Source: DSWT01 sp035420085 (GTDB lineage Bacteria > Chloroflexota > Anaerolineae > B4-G1 > SLSP01). Taken from it: a DNA stretch of 64,000 bases. The stretch covers positions 1 through 64,000 of the forward strand of contig DAOLUH010000026.1 in assembly GCA_035420085.1 (NCBI GenBank), in the 5' to 3' direction. The notes under the pieces were generated by a model. The model was not told the origin of the DNA, searched no databases, and saw only the letters and a program-made list of their open reading frames with translations. A program made the position numbers and the translations under genes. Below, piece after piece: positions 1 to 10,000 of this stretch; position 1 is the first letter of the stretch; every line of letters begins with the position of its first letter.

Positions 1-2
1 GC

Positions 3-3000
3 TGCGAGGCCGTGGGCCGCGAACCGCTGCCGGAGGTGGTCACCGTCACCTTCAACGTTACCGTCACCGCGCCGGTCTCCACGACGGTTGTCAACGAAGC
101 GCTACTCGATTATCGCGGGAGCCTGGCAAGCGACGCGCCGGCGGCGGACGTTCGCTACGTGGCAGGCACCTGGAGCGACCAGGCTATCCACCTGCTCGAT
201 GTCAACCTGGACGACCTTGGCAGTTTCCCGGTCGGCGCGACGAATCCCAACGGCATGGCGACCGACGGCGAGACAATCTGGAGCGGCCACTTCAGCCCGC
301 AGGTTGTGGTGGCCTACGATTTTGCGGGCAATGAGTTGTACCGCTGGTCGGCGGCGCTTTCGGGGTTGCAGGGGATGGAGCTGGTGAACGAGGAGCTGGC
401 AATTTATCGCTCAGCCACCCCGAATCGGATCGAGTTCTACGCCCCGCGCACTGGTGTGCTCAATCGCGCCATCCCCGGCCGAGCGAGTATCGAGGGGCTG
501 ACTTTTGACGGAACGCTCCTGTGGCAGCTCGACGATGCCTGGATTTACGGGACGAATCCACTCGATGGTAATGTTGTGGTCACCATTACCAACGCGGCGT
601 CCGGTTGCGGTTTCGGCGGCACCGGCATCACATCTGACGCGCCCGGCGTGCTGACGTTGGCCTGCGACGACGGTCAGTGGTTCCGCGTTTCCTCGGCGGA
701 TGGCAGTGTCATTGCCTCCGGGGACAACGATCTGGATATGTACGGCCTGGCGTATGTCCCGCCGCTGCGCAAAGTTGCCACACAGGCGTTCCACGTCGCG
801 CCGCGTCCCACCATCACCTGGACGAAAGAGGTCTACATCAACGGGAACTATGTGGGCCGCTACGACGAAGGCCCGTTCACCGCCGTCCCCGGCGATGACA
901 TCCAGCTCGTAGACCGGCTGGATTACGTCGGGCGCGAGCCGCTCTTCGTCCAACTGACCGAGAGCTGGGGCAGCTATCCGGTGACGCTGACGGACGAATA
1001 TCACACGCGCGGCGTCGTTACGATGGGGAACGGCGACTGGTATGTGACACTGCGCCCCGGCGAAAGCGAACGGCTGGTCAAGACGCTGCACCTCACCGAT
1101 GCCGTGCCGGTCACGATTTACGAATGGCTGTACCCCGATGGGATGCCGATGGAGGAGCGCCGCGTGACCTTCATCCCGCCGCAATTCGTCAAAGACGGAC
1201 CGGGTGTGGCTTACCACGACCAGATCATTCCCTATACGCTGACCCTCACGACCGAAGACGCGCTGTTCGGCTCACTGTGGCTGACCGATACCCTGCCCGC
1301 TGGCGTGGAATACGCTGGCGGCCTCAACGCCAACTACGGCTACGCCTGGTATGGCTGGGCCGACCGCGCAATTTACTGGAGTAATACACCGGCCTCTGCG
1401 TTGACCCGCCAGCCGGCTCTCGCTCCATTGCCTCCCTCAGAGACCGTTCCCACCGCTGGCGCAGCAGAACCCGGCCCCCTCTCTGTCCAATCCCTCACCC
1501 TCTCACCCCCTCATCCTCTCACCGCCTCTCCTCTCGCCCCCGCTGCTACCTGGTTCGCCGCCGCCCCCATCCCGACCGGCAGAGTGCGCTACGCACACGC
1601 CCAATGTCCTGGCGAACCGAACCGCTTTTATGTGATCTCCGGCGTGCCGACCGGTGCAGTGCAAAACGTGTGGCGGTACGACGCTGACACCGATGTCTGG
1701 ACCACCCTCGCCCGCTTCCCTGCCCCCGTTGAAGGCCCCTCGGCCGTCTGTTACCAGGGACACATCTACGTCGCTGGCGGCAGCGGGACTACACAATTCT
1801 ACGTCTACGATATCGCCCGCGATATCTGGACTGCGGGGCCGCCTCTGCCGCGCAACGTGTGGGGCGCGGCGTTCGGCGCGTGGGATGGGCGGCTCTTCCT
1901 TGCCGGCGGCGATAACAATTTCTTCGCCGGCGGTGCATCGCCTCAGGTGAACATCTACGACATCGCGACCGGCGACTGGAGCGCCATAGGCGCCACGATG
2001 CCTGTTTCTGCCTCGGCGGCAGGGTGGGCGCAGGTGAATGAGTACCTGTACCTCGTCGGCGGGTGGGGCGATTCCGTACCGAACAATATCACAACGACGC
2101 AGCGCTACAATATGGCGTATGATTACTGGGAAACCGGCCCTACGTTCACCAGCGGCCGTGCGGACTTCGCGCTGGCGGCCACGGATCGCTATCTCTACGC
2201 CATCGGCGGCGACGCGGACGGCGGCGGCTTCTTCGATACGACGGCGCTCGTCGAACGCCTCGACTACACCAACTGGTACGGCGACATCTGGACCGACATC
2301 AGCGACCCGCTCCCGGCGGCATTGACGGCCTACAACGGCAGCTTCTGCACCACGGCCAAATCCGGCGGCGAGGTCTGGTCGGTAGGTGGATTAACGTCCG
2401 GCTGGGTGTACACGTCCACCACCCATTATCGTCCCTCGGAACCGTGTATAAGCATCCCGTCTATGCTGACGCTCACCTTCAACGCGCGCGTCGTCGCCAG
2501 CCCCGGCGAGCGCGTCACCAACACCGCCATGCTCAATGTCCGCGGCTATGTGATGACCGCTGCCACCGCCTTCGATGTGCCGTTGCCGGCCTGGGAGAAG
2601 CGGGTCAACGGCCAGGCGTGGACGCCCGGCCTGACGGTTACTGCGCAAACCTCAGATACGTTGGTGGTCGTTGACGTGATCACCAGTCCGTCGTCCTTCA
2701 CGCTGCACGAGAGCTGGGATCCAACGCGACTCCGGTTGCTGGATTATATAATGACGCCGTTAACCGGGACGGTCACGCCGTACCCGTGGGTCGAAGCGCC
2801 GCCTGCACCCTTCGCCTACATGCGTTTCGACGCTGAGTACTCAGTGGCTACCGGCAAAGTCTACTTCCTGGGTGGGCGCATAGGGACGCCGACGGAAGGC
2901 CGGATCTGGGAGTTTGACCCGGCGACCGGCCTCTACGCCGACACCGGCATTGTGATGCCCTATCCAATCTCCAACTATCAGATCGCGCGCCTCACCGATA

Positions 3001-6000
3001 GCGGCGGCGATGAAGTGCTGGTGACCTTTGGCGGGCGGCTGGCGACCGGCGTCGTGACAAACGTGGTGCAAGGCTTCTACCCGGTCAGCGGCGCTACCGT
3101 TGTCTTCGCCGCCGATCCTTACCCGCTGGCGACTTCGCCGGGCGGTGTGGCGGTGGTGAACAATATCGCCTACGTCTTCGGCGGATTTGATGCTGCGACG
3201 ATGACGGCCAACACCTACTTTTTTGACATCGCCGCGCCGGCCGGTTCGCGTTGGACGGTTGGCCCGCTGCTTAGTTCGCCCCGCAGCTATATCGGCGCGG
3301 CGGTGGTGGATGGCGTCATCTACGCGATGGGCGGCGATGGGTGGGATGGCGTCTCTCTCCTCCCACTTGCCATCGCGGAGCGGTTGGATACTGCCAATCC
3401 GGTGGTCTGGGATGATGCGGGCGTGGCCGATCTGCCTGTCGCCTGCGATGAGATGCCAGCGTTTGGCTTCGATACGGCTTCACCCTACCGCCTGGCCGGG
3501 TCGGTCATTATTGCTGGATGCGGGCGATGGTCTGCTGAATACACCGAGAGTCTGCGCTACGATGTCGCCTCCAATACCTGGGACCTTGCCTTCCCCGACC
3601 TGAACCAGGCGCGGCGCAACCACGCCGGGGCTTTTATCCCTGCCGGAGCGGGCGTGGGACGGCCCGGCATCTGGGTCTGGGGCGGGCGGCAGGGCAGCGA
3701 CGCCTCCGCCTTGAGCATCCCTGAATACTATGACCTCGACGCAGCCGCGTTGCGCTGGGATGCGCCGACCGGTCTCACGCAACCGGTAACGCTCACCAAG
3801 TTCTTCCATGTCGAGCCATGCACCTGGACGACAACGTTGCTCCAGGAGAGCTTGAATATCGGCGCGTGGAGCGCGGCGCGCGACGTGACCATCGAGAAAC
3901 TGCCGCCGGCCTTGCACATCGGCAGTGCTTACGAGCCGGAGGTCTACCCCGCGCGTGAGGCCGCGTTCACCCTGGTCTACAGCAACACCGGCGGCTACGA
4001 AAACAACGTGGCGTTGCGCAGCGACTTTCCGGCGACTGCGCCGTTCGTCTCATCTGACCCTCCGGCTGACCGCGTCGGCGCGGGCGGGACGTGGGCAGAG
4101 TGGGACGTGAGCGCCTTGCCGCAGGGCGCGTGGGGCAAGGTTGATGTCGTTGTCGCTATCACAGAAAGCCTGGCGCCATCCAGCACCGTCTCTATTCCAG
4201 GCTACATCTTTGACCATATTAGTGCCTTAGCGGGTGAGACGTGGGTACACTTCCACATTCGCCCGCCGGAGCCGCCGGCCTGGGAGAAAATCATCCGGGT
4301 CAATGGCGTGCTCACCAATACCGATCCCATTGCCGTGCTGCCCGGCGATGAGGTGCAGATCGTGGATCGCGTGTGGGTCACGTACACCGTCCCGGTCTCC
4401 TTCACGCTCACCGAAGCGTGGAGCGACTCGCTGCTGATGACCGGCCTGACCGCGGATGTCGGCCCGGGCATGTGGGTGCCTGCTGGTCCTGCCGTAGTTC
4501 ACGCTCTCGGTGTCGCGCCGAACACGTGGTACGCCATCACCAAGACGTTTACCATCACTGAGGGTGACTGGCTGATTGACCTCGTCACCGAAACGCTGGA
4601 ACTTGAACATAACGGTGTGGAGACGCGGGTCGTTCACTTCCGGCATGTGCATGTGTGTTGGCCGGTTGCCATCGTCGCCCTGAACAGCGATAGCCCCGTG
4701 GTGCATGGCGCAGCGATGCACTTTACCGCCACAGTGCAAGGCGACGCGCCCATCACCTACACCTGGGACTTCGGCGGGCCGGGCGTCGGCGCGGGGCTGG
4801 ACGGTCCGACGCCGGTCTTCACCTACAGTGCGGCAGGGGTCTACACCGTAACCTTGGTTGCATCGAACGGTTGTCCTTCTACAGCAACGGCGCAGTTAAC
4901 GGTGACGGTCATCGGTCTACCCAACATTGTTGTGACGCCGACCGCCTTTGATGTATCGCTCAATCCCGGCGACGCCATCACGCGCGTGTTGACGCTCGGC
5001 AACTCGGGTTCCGCCGACTTAACGTGGAGCCTGACGGTCAACCCGCCAGTAGGCTGGTTGCAGGCGACGCCGGTGAACGGCGTGGTTGCTCCGGCGGCAT
5101 CGTCCCCGGTGAACCTGGCTTTCGATGCGACGGGCCTGCCCGACGGCGTCTACACCACAACCCTGTGGGTCGCCAGCGACGATCCCGACACGCCGCTCGT
5201 GACGGTGGATGTGACGTTGACCGTTACTTCGGTCTGTATCCCGGTCGCCGGCGCCGATTACAGCGTCACGCCGTTTGTCCCACCGGCCGGCGTGGTCTTA
5301 ACCTTCAGCGGCAGCGTGCTTCAGGGCAGCCCTCCGCTCACTTACGCCTGGGATTTCGGCGATGGCGCGTCAGGCAGCGGACAAACCGTCACGCATACCT
5401 ACGCGATGAGCGGCACTTACAGCGTGGTGATGACGGCGACGAATGGTTGCCCAAGCAGCGATACGGTCAAGCGCGCCCTCCTCGTTATCGGCGTGCCGGA
5501 AGTACGGGTTGTCGCGCCGCCAGCGCGCACGCTCAACCCCGGCGAGACGACGATGGCGACGCTGGCAATCACGAATGTCGCTGCGGCGACGGATGTGTTG
5601 CTGTGGACGCTGACCGAGCATCCAGCCGTGGATTGGCTCAGCGTGTCGCCCATCACGGGTACGCTCGCGCCTGGCAATAGCCAGTCCGTTGACGTCGCTT
5701 ACGACGCCACAACGCTGACGCCGGCTATCTACACCACCACCCTCGTGCTGGCCTCGAATGATCCTGTGACGCCGCTGGTAACGATGCCGGTCACACTGAC
5801 GGTTAACTGCATCGCCGTGGCAGATGTCAGCCTGACCTACACGAACACAGGGACGATTTACACCGATACGCTGGTCTACTTCAGCGCCGACGTCGCGCCC
5901 AACACTGCCACCCAACCGTACACCTATATGCTCACGGTGGATGGCGTGTCGGAGACGCCGTTCTCTTCCAGCGCCGATCCCTGGCGCTTTACCCGTCAGT

Positions 6001-6923
6001 TCCTGACCGCCGGCGACCATTCGGTAGAAGTGGCCGCCTGGAACTGTGCGATGACGACGCCTGTGACCGACGCACTAGAGATCCCAGTCACCGAGCACGG
6101 CGTCTGCGTTGACCTGACCGGCATCACGATCCAGGGCGAAACAACGGGTTATCCAGGCGTCTACACGTTTACCACGGCCTATCAACCGTCCAATGCTTCA
6201 CTGCCCATCAGCTATCAATGGGACAACGGCGCTGCGCAGGCCGCATCGGTGCGCACACTGGGGATTGGCGTTCACACGTTGACGGTGACGGCGACCAACT
6301 GCGCCGCCGCGGTCGTCACAGATCTGCACACGATTGTGATTGCCGCGCCGCCGACGTACTACACCCTCACCGTGTCCACGGCGGGAACGGGCAGCGGCGT
6401 GGTGACGCCGGCCGTCGGCGCGTACAGCTACCTCTCCGGAATGACAGTCGTGCTGACGGCGACGGCAAACGCCGGTTCGGTCTTCGCTGGTTGGAGCGGC
6501 GACGCGAGCGGGACGAATCCGACCACAACCGTGGTGATGGATGCCCACAAGAGCATAACGGCCGTCTTCAACCTGGAAAGCGTGTGTGTGCCTGTTACCG
6601 GCGTCGCCCTGACGCGGCTGACGACGGGCGACATCCACACTGACACTCTCGTCTCGTTCCGTGCCGACATTGCGCCGCTGACGGCTGTACCGTACACCTA
6701 CACTGTGGACTTTGGAGAAGGGGCGAGCGCGCCGGTGAGTGCACTGAACAACCCGCTGCTGTTCAGCCATACCTTCGCCACCACCGGCACGAAGACCGTA
6801 ACGTTCGCCGCGTGGAACTGCGCGATGGTTACGCCGCTCAGCGATGCGGAGACTTTTGCGGTTATCCCCCAGGCTCCGCCGGAGTACAAGATTTACCTGC
6901 CGTTAGTGCTGCGTAATCACTGA
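3..6923 (+). CDS. Giant secreted Kelch/PKD-repeat surface protein (5' end outside window)
   Basis: The frame is open to the left edge, so this is the C-terminal part (over 2300 residues) of a larger protein. Counting from the GTG at 12: a beta-propeller-like stretch (about 40-260), DUF11-like Thr/Val-rich beta domains (about 260-455, 815-915, 1415-1545), two Kelch-type propellers with YVAGG/LYLVGG blades (about 525-805 and 930-1235), PKD domains with TYTWDFG and TYAWDFGDG motifs (about 1550-1630 and 1740-1825), two BACON-like domains (about 1635-1740 and 1830-1930), further PKD-like repeats, and an InlB-B-type repeat (about 2113-2190, GWSGD motif). It ends YKIYLPLVLRNH, a terminus I associate with exported Chloroflexota proteins. 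Only three Cys-containing spots recur, at domain joints. The likely role is cell-surface adhesion or carbohydrate/protein binding; no catalytic motif is seen. A terminator follows the stop codon. Confidence 0.85.
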   Translation, partial: CEAVGREPLPEVVTVTFNVTVTAPVSTTVVNEALLDYRGSLASDAPAADVRYVAGTWSDQAIHLLDVNLDDLGSFPVGATNPNGMATDGETIWSGHFSPQVVVAYDFAGNELYRWSAALSGLQGMELVNEELAIYRSATPNRIEFYAPRTGVLNRAIPGRASIEGLTFDGTLLWQLDDAWIYGTNPLDGNVVVTITNAASGCGFGGTGITSDAPGVLTLACDDGQWFRVSSADGSVIASGDNDLDMYGLAYVPPLRKVATQAFHVAPRPTITWTKEVYINGNYVGRYDEGPFTAVPGDDIQLVDRLDYVGREPLFVQLTESWGSYPVTLTDEYHTRGVVTMGNGDWYVTLRPGESERLVKTLHLTDAVPVTIYEWLYPDGMPMEERRVTFIPPQFVKDGPGVAYHDQIIPYTLTLTTEDALFGSLWLTDTLPAGVEYAGGLNANYGYAWYGWADRAIYWSNTPASALTRQPALAPLPPSETVPTAGAAEPGPLSVQSLTLSPPHPLTASPLAPAATWFAAAPIPTGRVRYAHAQCPGEPNRFYVISGVPTGAVQNVWRYDADTDVWTTLARFPAPVEGPSAVCYQGHIYVAGGSGTTQFYVYDIARDIWTAGPPLPRNVWGAAFGAWDGRLFLAGGDNNFFAGGASPQVNIYDIATGDWSAIGATMPVSASAAGWAQVNEYLYLVGGWGDSVPNNITTTQRYNMAYDYWETGPTFTSGRADFALAATDRYLYAIGGDADGGGFFDTTALVERLDYTNWYGDIWTDISDPLPAALTAYNGSFCTTAKSGGEVWSVGGLTSGWVYTSTTHYRPSEPCISIPSMLTLTFNARVVASPGERVTNTAMLNVRGYVMTAATAFDVPLPAWEKRVNGQAWTPGLTVTAQTSDTLVVVDVITSPSSFTLHESWDPTRLRLLDYIMTPLTGTVTPYPWVEAPPAPFAYMRFDAEYSVATGKVYFLGGRIGTPTEGRIWEFDPATGLYADTGIVMPYPISNYQIARLTDSGGDEVLVTFGGRLATGVVTNVVQGFYPVSGATVVFAADPYPLATSPGGVAVVNNIAYVFGGFDAATMTANTYFFDIAAPAGSRWTVGPLLSSPRSYIGAAVVDGVIYAMGGDGWDGVSLLPLAIAERLDTANPVVWDDAGVADLPVACDEMPAFGFDTASPYRLAGSVIIAGCGRWSAEYTESLRYDVASNTWDLAFPDLNQARRNHAGAFIPAGAGVGRPGIWVWGGRQGSDASALSIPEYYDLDAAALRWDAPTGLTQPVTLTKFFHVEPCTWTTTLLQESLNIGAWSAARDVTIEKLPPALHIGSAYEPEVYPAREAAFTLVYSNTGGYENNVALRSDFPATAPFVSSDPPADRVGAGGTWAEWDVSALPQGAWGKVDVVVAITESLAPSSTVSIPGYIFDHISALAGETWVHFHIRPPEPPAWEKIIRVNGVLTNTDPIAVLPGDEVQIVDRVWVTYTVPVSFTLTEAWSDSLLMTGLTADVGPGMWVPAGPAVVHALGVAPNTWYAITKTFTITEGDWLIDLVTETLELEHNGVETRVVHFRHVHVCWPVAIVALNSDSPVVHGAAMHFTATVQGDAPITYTWDFGGPGVGAGLDGPTPVFTYSAAGVYTVTLVASNGCPSTATAQLTVTVIGLPNIVVTPTAFDVSLNPGDAITRVLTLGNSGSADLTWSLTVNPPVGWLQATPVNGVVAPAASSPVNLAFDATGLPDGVYTTTLWVASDDPDTPLVTVDVTLTVTSVCIPVAGADYSVTPFVPPAGVVLTFSGSVLQGSPPLTYAWDFGDGASGSGQTVTHTYAMSGTYSVVMTATNGCPSSDTVKRALLVIGVPEVRVVAPPARTLNPGETTMATLAITNVAAATDVLLWTLTEHPAVDWLSVSPITGTLAPGNSQSVDVAYDATTLTPAIYTTTLVLASNDPVTPLVTMPVTLTVNCIAVADVSLTYTNTGTIYTDTLVYFSADVAPNTATQPYTYMLTVDGVSETPFSSSADPWRFTRQFLTAGDHSVEVAAWNCAMTTPVTDALEIPVTEHGVCVDLTGITIQGETTGYPGVYTFTTAYQPSNASLPISYQWDNGAAQAASVRTLGIGVHTLTVTATNCAAAVVTDLHTIVIAAPPTYYTLTVSTAGTGSGVVTPAVGAYSYLSGMTVVLTATANAGSVFAGWSGDASGTNPTTTVVMDAHKSITAVFNLESVCVPVTGVALTRLTTGDIHTDTLVSFRADIAPLTAVPYTYTVDFGEGASAPVSALNNPLLFSHTFATTGTKTVTFAAWNCAMVTPLSDAETFAVIPQAPPEYKIYLPLVLRNH
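1471..1556 (+). repeat. CT-rich low-complexity tract inside the giant protein gene
   Basis: A pyrimidine-rich, imperfectly repeated tract with units such as CCCTCACCCTCTCACC. It stays in frame and codes a Pro/Ser/Leu/Thr-rich linker between a DUF11-like domain and the first Kelch propeller. Composition differs sharply from the flanking codons. It resembles an intergenic simple repeat that has become coding sequence, though expansion in place is equally possible. Confidence 0.55.
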
Positions 6924-6947
6924 TTCCTACGCAGGCGCGCCAGCCAC

Positions 6948-6993
6948 AACAGGGTGGGCGATGAATCGCATCGTCCACCCTGTTTCTTTGTTG
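6948..6993 (+). terminator. Rho-independent terminator after the giant surface protein gene
   Basis: A 15-bp stem, AACAGGGTGGGCGAT with ATCGTCCACCCTGTT (one G-U pair), has a 7-nt loop and is followed by a T-rich run TTTCTTTGTTGT. It lies 24 bases after the stop codon and separates this gene from the uvrA-like gene. Confidence 0.85.
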
Positions 6994-7067
6994 TGCGAGT
7001 TGCCAACTCGCCCTACACTGTGGAATGATGACATAATACGACATATACTTGTGCTACGATCAGCCTT

Positions 7068-10000
7068 ATGACACAATCAACGACACGAACGCACATCCGC
7101 ATCACCGGCGCGCGCGAGCACAACCTCAAAGGCGTTGACGTCGAGATCGGCGACGGGCTGACCGTCGTGACCGGCGTGTCGGGGTCAGGCAAGACCTCAC
7201 TCGTGTTCGACACGCTCTACCATGAGGCGCGCCGCCGCTTTTTGGAGGTGTTCAACGTCGGCGGCGGCCTGAAACTCGCCCCGGCCCACGTCGAAGCGCT
7301 GACCGGCGTGGGACCGGCGGTGGCGGTCGAGCAAAACCTGCTCAACCGCCACCCCGGCTCGACGCTGGCGACCGCCTCCGGCCTGCATCCCTTCCTGCGC
7401 CTGCTCTACGCCCGCTTTGGCGAGCGGCGCTGCGCGCGTTGTGGCGCGAGTCTCACCGTGCTCACCGAAGATGAAATCGTGTCGCGGGTCACAACGTTGA
7501 GCGCAGGCGGCCCACTCACGCTTTTCGCGCCACTGCTGCGCGGCGTCCACGGCAGCCACCGCACGCTGCTGCGTCTGTTGACCGACGAATTCGGTTCGGA
7601 CGCCCTGCGCGTGGATGGGCGACCGTTTGACGGCCAACCCCTTGCCCCCGTCACACCGCACACCATCGCCATCGAGATTGCCCGTTGGGAAGCCGCCGTC
7701 TCGCCTATCCAGGCGCGGGAGGCAGTACGGCGCGCTTGGGCGTTGGGCGTAGATGCGCTCGGCGTCGAATGTAAGGAGTCTCGCCAAATGCTTTCGCGCG
7801 CGCCTGTGTGCGCCGACTGTGGAACCTGGTTTTCGACGCTCGAACCGACGCATTTTCACACCCCTTGCCCGCGCTGCCAGGGGATGGGCTGCGCTGGGTG
7901 CGACCACACCGGCCTGTACCCCGAAGCCGCCGCGACGCGCTGGAACAACTTACGCCTGCCTGACCTGCTCGCGTTGCCGGTGGAGGACGCGCGCGCCCTG
8001 TTCGCCCATGCCGACCTGCCCGCCTCCGCCGAACGCTTGCGGACCGAGATTGCCCGCCGCTTGGAGGCGCTTGACCGCGTGGGCCTGGGCTATTTGTCGC
8101 TGAACCGTCCCGCGCCGACCCTTTCGCGCGGCGAATCGCAGCGCGCTCGGTTGGCGGTCATCCTCACCAGCCGCCTGGAGGATATGCTGCACGTCCTCGA
8201 CGAGCCGACGGTGGGCCAGCATCCCACCGACGTGGCGCGTCTGCTTGAAGCGTTCCGCGACCTGCAGGGGCCGGTCGTCTTCGTCGAACACGACCGCGTC
8301 GCCGCCGCTGCCGCCGATCGCGCGATTGACCTCGGCCCCGGTGCGGGCGACGCCGGCGGCGAGATCGTCTTCACGGGCACACCGGCGGAACTCTGGCAGG
8401 CTAACACGCCCACCGGACGCTACTTCAGCCTGCGCGAGCGCGTGCAACTTCCCGCAGCGCGCCCCGCGCCGGAGCAGTTCTTGTGGCTGCGCGACGCCCA
8501 CGCGCGCAATTTGCAGCACATCAACGTCCCCATCGCCCTGGGCCGGCTCAACGTCATCACCGGCGTCTCCGGCTCCGGCAAGAGCACCCTCGTCGAAGAA
8601 GTCCTGACACCATTTTTAGCGGCCACAGAGAACACAGAGGACACAGAGGACACAGAGAAAATTCCCTCTGTGAACTCTCTGTCCTCTATGGCAAAAAACC
8701 TTAACGAAACGCCGTGGCCGGTCGCTGACCGCGCCGCCGTGGACACGGTCGGAGACCGGCCCGAACATCGGGAGAAGGACACAAAGAATCCCCCCTCTGT
8801 GCTCTCTGTGTCCTCTGTGGCAAAAAAACTTACTCCTGTATTGGTGGATCAAAGTCCGATTGGGCGGAACCCGCGGTCGAATCCGGCGACGTACACCAAG
8901 CTGGCCGACACGATCCGCGATTTCTGGGCGGAACAAACCGGCCTTTCACCCTCGTCCTTCTCCTTCAACCGGCCCGAAGGCGCGTGCCCGACGTGCAAGG
9001 GTCTCGGCGCGGTAGAAGTCCCGATGCGCTATCTGCCTTCCACCTGGATCCTGTGCGCTGATTGCGACGGTCAACGCTTTTCCGATGAGGTTCTGGCGGC
9101 GACCGTGCAGTTTGGCGAGCGCCGTCTTTCCATCGCCGACCTTTATGAGTCGAGCATCGGCGAGGTCGCCGAGTTGCTGTTGCCCGATGCGCGCCTGTCT
9201 GACAGCCAACGCCGGGCGGCGCGCCCCATCCTCAGCGCCCTGCGCGACATCGGCCTGGGCTACCTGCGTCTGGGGCAGCCTTCGCCGACGCTCTCCGGCG
9301 GCGAGGCGCAGCGGGTGAAACTGGCGAAATTCCTCGGCAAGCGCGATCTGTCCGACAGCGTTCTCATCCTTGACGAACCTTCGACCGGGCTGCATCCCAA
9401 AGACATCGCCGGGCTGCTCGTCGTGCTCGACCGACTGGTGCGCAGCGGGGCAACGGTCGTCATCGTCGAGCACAATACCGACGTCATCCGCGCCGCCGAT
9501 TGGGTGATTGATCTGGGGCCGGGCGCGGGGCCGAAGGGTGGGCAACTGTTGTATGCCGGGCCGCCGGATGGGCTGCTAGAGGCGGAAGGGTCGCTGACGG
9601 GGAAGGCGCTGCGGGAAGAAACCATTTCTCTACCGCAGAGCACGCCGGGCGCGCAGAGAAAATCAGAAAAACTCAGCGATCTCAGCGCTCTCCGCGGTGA
9701 AATCCCTTCGCAAAACGAGGGTATGCCAGGTGCGATAAGCATCCGTGGCGCGCGGGCGAACAATCTCAAGAATGTGAATGTGGACATCCCCAAGGGGAAA
9801 CTGACGGTGGTGACGGGGGTGTCGGGGTCTGGCAAATCCAGTTTGGTGGGTGACGTGCTGGAAGCCGAAGCGCGGCGGCGACTGCTCGAAAGCCTCTCGA
9901 TGTACGAGCGCCAGGGGGTGCGCGAAGGACCGGAAGCGCCGGTGGATGCCGTCAGCGGCCTGGGCGTCGTCGTCACCGTCGGTTCGACGCGGGGGCTAAA

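Noticed and set aside
8623..8829. Repeated CACAGAG units as a CRISPR-like array
   Set aside because: Units are short, uneven and inverted, there are no spacers of constant length, and the reading frame of the UvrA-like protein runs through them.
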